64,000 nt of DNA, from positions 1,046 through 65,045 of the forward strand of contig NZ_BMQJ01000007.1 of NCBI RefSeq assembly GCF_014648055.1, given 5' to 3'. Position numbers and translations under genes: made by a program. Below are positions 53,425-59,675 of the stretch, one piece after another (position 1 is the first letter of the stretch; each line of letters opens with the position of its first letter). This DNA comes from Streptosporangium pseudovulgare. GTDB lineage: Bacteria > Actinomycetota > Actinomycetes > Streptosporangiales > Streptosporangiaceae. The notes under the pieces were generated by a model. It had not been told where the DNA came from, made no database searches, and worked only from the letters and a program-made list of their open reading frames with translations.

Positions 53425-53512
53425 GGGCGCGTCCGCGCGGGTCTCAGAAGGGCACGGGTTCGGCGTCTGAGGGCGCGTCCGCGCGGGTCTCAGAAGGGCA
53501 CGGGTTCGGCGT
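53421..53512. repeat. Perfect 46-bp tandem duplication at the convergent gene ends
   Basis: Positions 53421-53466 are repeated exactly at 53467-53512. The unit contains the last base pairs and stop of the carboxypeptidase gene on one strand and the last six codons (AEPVPF) and stop of the ArsR gene on the other. No mismatch has accumulated. Confidence 0.95.
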
Positions 53513-53855
53513 CGCCCTCGCGGCGGCGCTGCGCGGCGCGGGCGCGCAGCACGGCGTCGAGCAGGCCGGGGAAGAGCTCGTCGAGGTCGCGGCGGCGCAG
53601 CGCGTTCATCTTCGCGGTGCCGCGGTAGACCTGGCTGATCACCCCGGCCTCGCGGAGCACCCGGAAGTGGTGGGTGCTGGTCGACTTGCTGACCACCAGG
53701 TCGATCGCCGAGCACGGGGCGCCCTCATCGTCCACCCCGGACAGGAAGGCCACCACCCGCAGCCGCATCGGGTCGGACAGCGCGTGCAACACGGCCTCCA
53801 GCCGGATGTCCTCGCGGCGGGGGTGATCGAGAGCCCTGTCGGACGTGACCCGCAT
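53490..53855 (-). CDS. ArsR-family winged-helix repressor
   Basis: A 121-residue ArsR/SmtB-fold regulator: RLEAVLHALSDPMRLRVVAF, recognition region DLVVSKSTSTHHFRVLREAG and wing VISQVYRGTAKMNALRRRDL. It has a Cys at GAPCSAIDL but no clear CxC metal site, so it may sense redox or a small molecule. ATG at 53855 with AAGGAG upstream. An in-frame ATG at 53879 is less likely. It is divergent from the Old Yellow Enzyme gene across a palindrome-rich operator region, so the enzyme gene is its probable target. Confidence 0.93.
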   Translation of the reverse strand: MRVTSDRALDHPRREDIRLEAVLHALSDPMRLRVVAFLSGVDDEGAPCSAIDLVVSKSTSTHHFRVLREAGVISQVYRGTAKMNALRRRDLDELFPGLLDAVLRARAAQRRREGDAEPVPF

Positions 53856-53883
53856 GACGACTCCTTCCCTCGGGATCACCCGA

Positions 53884-53939
53884 TTGTACGAGAATCATCG
53901 TAGTTTGACATACCTCGTACTACGAGGTTTATCGTACAA
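53884..53939. promoter_or_regulatory. Nested palindromes in the ArsR/OYE divergent promoter
   Basis: Outer TTGTACGA (53884-53891) and TCGTACAA (53932-53939) are exact complements. Inner CCTCGTACTACGAGG (53913-53927) is a 15-bp palindrome. TTGACA (53905-53910) with TTTATC (53928-53933, 17-bp spacer) is a good promoter for the enzyme gene, with the inner palindrome filling the spacer. ArsR binding here would repress both genes. Confidence 0.75.
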
Positions 53940-54023
53940 GGGTGCCCGGACGGCGAGACCCCCGCTCCCGGCACGGAGTGCCCGGAGCGGGACGACCCCG
54001 CACGACGACGAAGGAGCAAGGCC

Positions 54024-55130
54024 GTGAGCGCGCTGTTCGAACCCCTCACCCTGCGGGGACTGACGATCCCCAACCGCGTCTGGATGGCGCCGATGTGCCA
54101 GTACTCGGCGGAGGCCGAGGGCCCCGAGCAGGGCGTTCCGCACGACTGGCACTTCTCGCACCTCGCCGCCCGGGCGGTGGGCGGGACCGGCCTGATCATC
54201 ACCGAGGCCACGGCCGTCACACCCGAGGGCCGCATCTCCCCCTTCGACCTCGGCATCTGGAACGACCGCCAGGTGGAGGGGTTCGCCCGCATCACCCGCT
54301 TCCTGAAGGAGCACGGGACCGTTCCCGGCATCCAGCTCGCGCACGCCGGCCGCAAGGCGTCCACCGACGCCACCTGGCACGGCGGCGGCCCACTCGGCCC
54401 CGACCGGTACGGCTGGCAGCCCGTCGCGCCGAGCCCGCTGCCCTTCACCGACCACCACCCGGCCCCGGAGGAGCTGAGCGTCGAGGAGATCGGGCGGCTC
54501 GTCGAGGGATTCGCCGCCGCGGCCCGGCGGGCGCTGACCGCCGGCTTCCAGGTGGCGGAGGTGCACGGCGCGCACGGCTACCTGATCAACGAGTTCCTGT
54601 CGCCGCACACCAACCGCCGCACCGACGCCTACGGCGGCTCCTTCGAGGGCCGCACCCGGTTCGCCCTGGAGGTCGTGGACGCCGTGCGCGCGGTGTGGCC
54701 GGAGGAACTGCCGGTCCTCTTCCGCGTCTCGGCGACCGACTGGCTGACCGAGAACCCCGAGGACGGCCGCGAGGGCTGGACCGCCGACGACACCGTACGG
54801 CTGGCCAAGGAGCTGCTCTCCCACGGCGTCGACCTGCTGGACACCTCGACCGGCGGCAACGCCCCCGGGGCGCGCATCCCGACCGGCCCCGGTTACCAGG
54901 TGCCGTTCGCCGCCCGGGTGAAGGCCGAGACGGACCTACCCGTGGCGGCCGTCGGGGAGATCACCGAACCCCGGCAGGCGGAGGAGATCATCGCCTCCGG
55001 CCAGGCCGACGCCGTACTGCTCGGCCGGGAGCTGCTGCGCACGCCGTACTGGCCGAACCTCGCCGCTCGCGAACTCCGCGGGCTCGGGGCCGAGCCCCGC
55101 TGGCCGGACCAGTACCACCGGGCGGTCTGA
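54024..55130 (+). CDS. Old Yellow Enzyme-family NADPH:flavin oxidoreductase (YqjM-like)
   Basis: A 368-residue FMN-dependent ene-reductase. Key segments: MAPMCQYSA with the flavin-tuning Cys of YqjM-class enzymes, GIQLAHAGRKAS, the substrate-binding HGAHGYLINEFLSPHTNRR (His/His pair), and the phosphate site LLGRELLRTPYWP. It reduces activated C=C bonds or electrophiles such as quinones and maleimides. Its regulator is probably the divergent ArsR protein. GTG at 54024 with AAGGAGCAAGGCC upstream. Confidence 0.95.
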   Translation: MSALFEPLTLRGLTIPNRVWMAPMCQYSAEAEGPEQGVPHDWHFSHLAARAVGGTGLIITEATAVTPEGRISPFDLGIWNDRQVEGFARITRFLKEHGTVPGIQLAHAGRKASTDATWHGGGPLGPDRYGWQPVAPSPLPFTDHHPAPEELSVEEIGRLVEGFAAAARRALTAGFQVAEVHGAHGYLINEFLSPHTNRRTDAYGGSFEGRTRFALEVVDAVRAVWPEELPVLFRVSATDWLTENPEDGREGWTADDTVRLAKELLSHGVDLLDTSTGGNAPGARIPTGPGYQVPFAARVKAETDLPVAAVGEITEPRQAEEIIASGQADAVLLGRELLRTPYWPNLAARELRGLGAEPRWPDQYHRAV

Positions 55131-55140
55131 CCCACAGTTC

Positions 55141-55250
55141 CCTATATTCCAGATATAAGCGCATTAATATTCAAATAACGCCTTACGCTTATTTATTTCT
55201 TATTTATGCGCACCCTATGGCCTTTGCCGAAGCATAGGTCCTTTGCGGTT
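55141..55250. other. AT-rich island in the gap before the Trp-rich protein gene
   Basis: From 55141 to about 55250 the sequence is mostly A/T (e.g. ATATTCCAGATATAAGCGC, TTATTTATTTCTTATTTATG), in a region otherwise above 70 percent GC. There is no coding sequence. The gap 55131-55334 has candidate -10/-35 elements (TATAAG; TTAATATT) and could be a strong or Lsr2-silenced promoter for the downstream gene. Confidence 0.75.
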
Positions 55251-55334
55251 TAATGGTCGATCCCTGTCCGGCAGTGTTGTTCCTCAGGGAACCCCGAGGA
55301 CGAATCCTGTCCTCACTTTCACCCGGAGGGTCGC

Positions 55335-55619
55335 ATGAGGACGAAGATCACTGCTCCGGCCGTCGCCGGCGCCGTGGGGGCGGGCCTGCTGGCCGGCACC
55401 CTGCTCGCCGGCCCGGCGGGAGCCACGGTGACGCCGGCGTCGGCGCCGCAGACCGTCTCGCAGGCCGCGGCGGCCACGACACAGACCGCCGGCTCGCAGT
55501 ACCACCCCTGCTACCGCTGCCACCGCTGGCACCGCTGGCACCGGTGGAACAACTGGGACGGCGGCTGGCGCTGGAACCGGTGGAACAACTGGAACGATTG
55601 GGGTGGCTGGTCCTGGTGA
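55335..55619 (+). CDS. Secreted Trp-rich protein with a CXXCH motif
   Basis: A 94-residue exported protein. Sec signal peptide of about 30 residues (AGAVGAGLLAGTLLAGPAGA), then an Ala/Thr/Gln spacer, then a striking 36-residue tail starting CYRCHRWHRWHRWNNW and ending WNDWGGWSW. Eleven of the 36 residues are Trp, mostly at every third position. Cys-Tyr-Arg-Cys-His fits the covalent haem c attachment motif CXXCH, and the only two Cys of the mature protein are there. ATG start with GGAGGGTCGC upstream and a strong AT-rich promoter region. A perfect hairpin follows. No family recognised. Confidence 0.8.
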   Translation: MRTKITAPAVAGAVGAGLLAGTLLAGPAGATVTPASAPQTVSQAAAATTQTAGSQYHPCYRCHRWHRWHRWNNWDGGWRWNRWNNWNDWGGWSW

Positions 55620-55629
55620 CCGCGTTCAT

Positions 55630-55661
55630 CCGTACGGCGGCCCGCCCGGACCGCCGTACGG
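55630..55661. terminator. Hairpin between the Trp-rich protein gene and the methyltransferase gene
   Basis: CCGTACGGCGG (55630-55640), 10-base loop, CCGCCGTACGG (55651-55661): an 11-bp perfect stem between convergent genes. Confidence 0.75.
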
Positions 55662-55682
55662 ACGGTCCTTCACCCCGGGGGC

Positions 55683-56498
55683 TCAGCGCCCGCGCATCAG
55701 GCCGTGGCAGGCGATGGCGGCCGCGGCGACCACGTTGAGGGAGTCGACGCCCAGGTCCATCGCCCGCGGGCTCATCGGGATGCAGACCGGTTCGTCGGCC
55801 TCGCGCAGCCAGCGTGAGGAGAGCCCGTCGCCCTCCGAGCCCAGCAGGAGCGCCACCCGCTCGGTCATGACGGCCCGGTCCATGGGCGTGGCCGACTGGT
55901 CGGGGGTCAGCGCCAGGGTGCGGAACCCGGCCGCGCGCAGCTCCGCCAGCCCGCCGTACCAGTCGGTCATCCGCGCGTACGGCACCGCGAACACCGCCCC
56001 CATCGAGACCTTCACCGACCTGCGGTAGAGCGGGTCGGCGCAGCGGGGCGACAGGATCACCGCCTCGACGCCGAGCGCGGCGGCGCACCGGAAGATCGCG
56101 CCGACGTTGCCGTGGTCGACGAGGTCCTCCAGGACGACGACCCGGCGGGGCCCTTCGGCGGACGGGCCGCCCAGGACCCCGGCCACGGAGGGCAGCTCCC
56201 TGCGTTCCATGGCCGCCAGCGCGCCCCGGTGCACCGGGAAGCCGGTGACCTCCTCCATGACGGCGTCGTCCACCACGTGGACCCGGTCGCCGAGGCCCTC
56301 CAGCACGTCGGAGAGGGAGGCGACCCAGCGGCGGGTCAGCAGCACCGAGCGCACCGGGTAGCCCGCGGCGACGGCCCGGCGGATCACCTTCTCCCCCTCG
56401 GCGACGAAGAGGCCGTGCCGGGCCTCCAGGCTCTTGCGCAGCTCGACGTCGCGCAGGTTGGCGTAGTCGGCCAGTCGGGGATCGGAGGCGTCAATCAC
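55683..56498 (-). CDS. TrmH/SpoU-family RNA 2'-O-methyltransferase
   Basis: A 271-residue SPOUT-class methyltransferase. The N-terminal substrate-binding domain includes LFVAEGEKVIRRAVAAGYPV. The knotted catalytic domain has motif 1 VLEDLVDHGNVGAIFRCAAA with the Asn/Arg pair, motif 2 ALLLGSEGDGLS and motif 3 CIPMSPRAMDLGVDSLNVVA. It uses S-adenosylmethionine to methylate ribose in rRNA or tRNA. The target nucleotide is unknown. The GTG at 56498 begins MIDASDPRLADY. An upstream in-frame stretch is not conserved-looking. Confidence 0.93.
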   Translation of the reverse strand: MIDASDPRLADYANLRDVELRKSLEARHGLFVAEGEKVIRRAVAAGYPVRSVLLTRRWVASLSDVLEGLGDRVHVVDDAVMEEVTGFPVHRGALAAMERRELPSVAGVLGGPSAEGPRRVVVLEDLVDHGNVGAIFRCAAALGVEAVILSPRCADPLYRRSVKVSMGAVFAVPYARMTDWYGGLAELRAAGFRTLALTPDQSATPMDRAVMTERVALLLGSEGDGLSSRWLREADEPVCIPMSPRAMDLGVDSLNVVAAAAIACHGLMRGR

Positions 56499-56599
56499 CC
56501 TCGCATACTGCCACGACGGCTCCGCGCCGCCACCCGGCGGTCCGTCCCCCAGGAGCGGGCCGCGCCGCGTTCCGGCGGGAGCCTCGCGTACGCGCCCCC

Positions 56600-57295
56600 G
56601 TGACGCTCCGTGACATGTATGTTGCTGGGAGCTTCGTCGCGGAGATCGGGGGCGTCGTGACCGACCAGGTCGTGCTGTCACAGCCGGTGGCGGGAGACGG
56701 GTGGCTGCGCGACGCCCGGCGGGCCCGGCTCCTGTCGCTGGCGACCCTGGCGTGGCTGGGCGTCGAGAGTGTGCTCGGCCTGGCCGCCGGGCTGGGCTCC
56801 CACTCGCTGGCGCTGATCGGCTGGGGGGTGTCGTCGCTGGTGGAGGCGGCGGCCAGCCTCATCGTCGTCTGGCGGTTCACCGGGGCGCGCACCCGCTCGG
56901 CGGACGCCGAGGTCAAGGCGCGCAGGGCGGTGGCGGTCAGCTTCTGGGTGCTCGCCCCCTACCTGGTGCTCCATGTGGCGCACGACCTGGAGGCGGGGCA
57001 CCGGGCCACGCCCAGCCTGCTGGGCGTGGTGGTGACGTCGGTCAGCCTGGTGAGCATGCCGCTGCTCGGGCTGGCCAAGCGGCGGCTCGGCGCGCGGCTG
57101 GGCTCGGCGGCCACCTCGGGCGAGGGCACCCAGAACCTGCTGTGCGCCGCGCTGGCCGCCGGGGTGCTCGCGGGGCTGGCGCTGAACGAGGCCGGCTGGT
57201 GGTGGGCCGATCCCGCCGTGGCGACGCTGCTGGCGGCGGTCGCCGTGCGCGAGGGCCGCCGGGCCTGGCGTGGGCACGCCTGCTGCCACCACTGA
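56600..57295 (+). CDS. Cation diffusion facilitator-like transporter
   Basis: A 231-residue membrane protein with five or six helices. It matches CDF proteins: SLATLAWLGVESVLGLAAGL, SHSLALIGWGVSSLVEAAAS, ALAAGVLAGLALNEAGWWWA, and the second-helix metal-site region AWLGVE. The last residues, RGHACCHH, form a Cys/His cluster that could bind metal. CDF proteins export Zn, Fe or Co by proton antiport. It lacks the usual C-terminal cytosolic ferredoxin-like domain. GTG at 56600, ATG at 56615 and GTG at 56657 are possible starts. The last keeps all helices. Confidence 0.8.
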   Translation: MTLRDMYVAGSFVAEIGGVVTDQVVLSQPVAGDGWLRDARRARLLSLATLAWLGVESVLGLAAGLGSHSLALIGWGVSSLVEAAASLIVVWRFTGARTRSADAEVKARRAVAVSFWVLAPYLVLHVAHDLEAGHRATPSLLGVVVTSVSLVSMPLLGLAKRRLGARLGSAATSGEGTQNLLCAALAAGVLAGLALNEAGWWWADPAVATLLAAVAVREGRRAWRGHACCHH

Positions 57296-57422
57296 GGACC
57301 CGGGAGGGGCCCGGGACCCGCGATGCTCTCCGGGGTCGGCGCAGGTGCCGGGGATCCGGCATGAGCCCCGAGAGCCGGGAAAGCCCGCGAAGGCCTCATC
57401 CCGGCACACGCTGTGATCTCCG

Positions 57423-57483
57423 CACCACGAGTGGTGTTTCGCCGCACCGGTCATTCCCAGTACAGTTCCCTGCACATTGCAGG
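57423..57483. promoter_or_regulatory. Two palindromes in the promoter region of the VWA protein gene
   Basis: CACCAC-GA-GTGGTG (57423-57436) and CCTGCA-CAT-TGCAGG (57469-57483) are both perfect, and TATAAG (57493-57498) follows as a possible -10. The 403-bp gap 57296-57698 has no gene. Confidence 0.5.
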
Positions 57484-57698
57484 ACATCTGCCTATAAGGT
57501 GACCGGCCAAGGCGCGTTCCGCACGCCGTGCCCGCCGTACCGGCGGGTCGGCGCGGCGGGTCTCCCGGCGTGGCGAGGCCGCCCGCGCGGACGCCGCCGG
57601 ACGGCGGCTTCCCCGAGAAGGACGGGCCCGGCGCGGCCGCCGGGGCGGATCGGCGTGGCGTGCCCCAGCATCGGACTTCGAACCCCTGAGAGGGCATC

Positions 57699-59474
57699 GT
57701 GGGCGGACGCCACCGGACGGATGAACTCGACGACGGCAACCTCTCCCCCTCTCCCCGGCCGGCCAGGCGGCGCCGTACCCGGCCCGGCATGGTGCTCGCC
57801 CCGCTGGCCGGCGCGGTCGCGCTGGCCGTACTGCTGGGTGTAGCCGCCTTCGTGGTCGTCAACCGGGACCGGGGGTGCACCGGGGGGCAGGTCGCGGTGC
57901 GCGTCACCGCCTCGCCGGACATCGCGCCGGCCGTGTCCCGGATCGCCGAGCGCTTCACCAGGGCCCGGCACGACGTCGGCGGCCGCTGCGTCAAGGTCGC
58001 GGTGACGAAGGAGACGCCGGCGACCGTGGCCTCCGCGCTGGAGGACGGCGCCGGCACGCCGGGCGCGATGGACGTGTGGATCCCCGACTCGTCGCTGTGG
58101 GTGACCGGGCTGCGGGAGCGGAACCCCGGCGTGCCGGCCCCCGGCGCGTCGCTCGCCCGCTCCCCCGTCGTCCTGGCGGCGTCCGAGGCCGTGGTCGGCG
58201 ACCTGCGGAAGAACCTCGGCGAGGTGAGCTGGCGCGGCGTGGTCGACGCCGCGAACGTCGCCAACGTCGAGGGGCCCGGCCGCAAGGTGCGGGTGCTCGC
58301 GCTCGACCCCGCGGCCAACGCGGCCGGGCTGGGCGCGCTCCTGGCCGCCTCCGGGGCGGCCACGGCGGCCGGGGCGAGCCAGGAGCAGCTCGCCGGCGCG
58401 CTGAAGACGCTGTCCGGCTCCGCGGTCCGCGACCCGGAGGCGCTGCTGTCGAGCCTCGGCGTCAAGGGCAGCCGCGCCCCCGTGGGCGTCGCCTCGGAGC
58501 AGGCCGTGTGGGCGTTCGGCGCGGTGGGCGGGCCCGAGGTCCCGGTCGTGCCGCTCTACCCGGCCGAGGGGACCCTCGACCTGGACTACCCGATGGTGGT
58601 CACCGGCGACGACCCGGCCGTGCGCCGGGCGGCGGCGGCGTTCGCCGCCGAGTTCGGCACCGAGGCGGCCCGCGAGGTGCTGCACGGCCAGGGTTTCCGC
58701 ACCCCGGACGGTACGGCCGGCGCGGCGCTGTCCGCCGCCGGCGGTTTCAGGGCCGAGGCGCCCCGGCGGCTGGAGACGCCCGGCCCCGCGGAGATCGCGC
58801 GGATGACGCGGTCGTGGTCGCGGCTGAACCTCGGCACGCGGCTGCTGGCGCTGGTGGACGTCTCCGGCACGATGGCCCTGCCGGTCCCCGGCACCGGGCG
58901 CGACCGGATGGAGGTGATCTCCAGGATCGCCGTCGAGGGCATGCGGCTGTTCCCGCCCAAGAGCGAGATCGGCGTCTGGGAGTTCTCCACGGACCTCGAC
59001 GGCCCGGGGGTGGACTTCCGGAAGACGGTCCCGGTCGGCCCGCTGGCCGAGCGCGTCGACGGCGTGCTCCGCAAGGACCTGCTGGCGCGGAGGCTCTCGG
59101 CGGTCCGGGCCGTGCCCACCGGCGACACCGGGCTGAACGACACGCTCCGGGCCGCCTACGAGCAGATGACCGAGGAGTACCGGAGCGACAAGATCAACAC
59201 GATTCTGGTGCTGACCGACGGCGCGGGCAACGACGACCCCGGCGGCCTGTCCGACGCGGAGATCCTGAAGTACCTGCGCGGGGCCTACGACCCGGACAAG
59301 CCGGTCAGCATCCTGCTCATCGCCTTCGGGCCGGACGCCGCCCGGGGCAAGGCCCGGATGGACGCGCTGGCCAAGGCCACCGGCGGCGAGGCGTTCATCG
59401 CCAAGGACATCCTCCAGGTCCGCACGTTCTTTCTGGAGGGCATGCGGCGCCGCACCTGCCTGCCGGACTGCTGA
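57699..59474 (+). CDS. Membrane-anchored substrate-binding/von Willebrand A fusion protein
   Basis: A 591-residue protein. A cytoplasmic Arg-rich N-terminus precedes one membrane helix (MVLAPLAGAVALAVLLGVAAFVVV, residues 31-54). The external part begins with a type II periplasmic-binding fold (VRVTASPDIAPAVSRIAERF, VWIPDSSLWVTGL, SLARSPVVLAASEAV; about residues 65-370). A VWA domain follows (about 385-580) with the MIDAS motif LALVDVSGTM, Thr in GDTGLNDTL and LVLTDGAGND. VWA domains mediate protein contacts through a metal. The substrate-binding half suggests a sensor or adhesion role. GTG start with GAGAGGG. Followed by a hairpin at 59495-59516. Confidence 0.85.
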   Translation: MGGRHRTDELDDGNLSPSPRPARRRRTRPGMVLAPLAGAVALAVLLGVAAFVVVNRDRGCTGGQVAVRVTASPDIAPAVSRIAERFTRARHDVGGRCVKVAVTKETPATVASALEDGAGTPGAMDVWIPDSSLWVTGLRERNPGVPAPGASLARSPVVLAASEAVVGDLRKNLGEVSWRGVVDAANVANVEGPGRKVRVLALDPAANAAGLGALLAASGAATAAGASQEQLAGALKTLSGSAVRDPEALLSSLGVKGSRAPVGVASEQAVWAFGAVGGPEVPVVPLYPAEGTLDLDYPMVVTGDDPAVRRAAAAFAAEFGTEAAREVLHGQGFRTPDGTAGAALSAAGGFRAEAPRRLETPGPAEIARMTRSWSRLNLGTRLLALVDVSGTMALPVPGTGRDRMEVISRIAVEGMRLFPPKSEIGVWEFSTDLDGPGVDFRKTVPVGPLAERVDGVLRKDLLARRLSAVRAVPTGDTGLNDTLRAAYEQMTEEYRSDKINTILVLTDGAGNDDPGGLSDAEILKYLRGAYDPDKPVSILLIAFGPDAARGKARMDALAKATGGEAFIAKDILQVRTFFLEGMRRRTCLPDC

Positions 59475-59494
59475 GCCCTCCGGTCGTGAACGGC

Positions 59495-59570
59495 CCCCGC
59501 GACGGGCGTCGCGGGGCATTCACAACAGCCCCATCAATCACAGTTTTACCAGTTCATGCCGTGTCGGCAT
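59495..59570. terminator. Terminator hairpin followed by a palindrome before the sigma-factor gene
   Basis: CCCCGCGAC/GTCGCGGGG (59495-59503 with 59508-59516, 4-base loop) ends the VWA gene. ATGCCG-TGT-CGGCAT (59556-59570) is a 15-bp palindrome in the AT-richer gap before the sigma-factor gene and may be its operator. Confidence 0.6.
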
Positions 59571-59675
59571 GGGATGGGGCGATCAGGACAACCCGCCGCC
59601 CGGGGGTGGCGTCTCCTACGCGTATGGGGTCTCGGGCGTGGCCCGTGAACGAACGAGCCCGTCCCGCGGGGAGGA

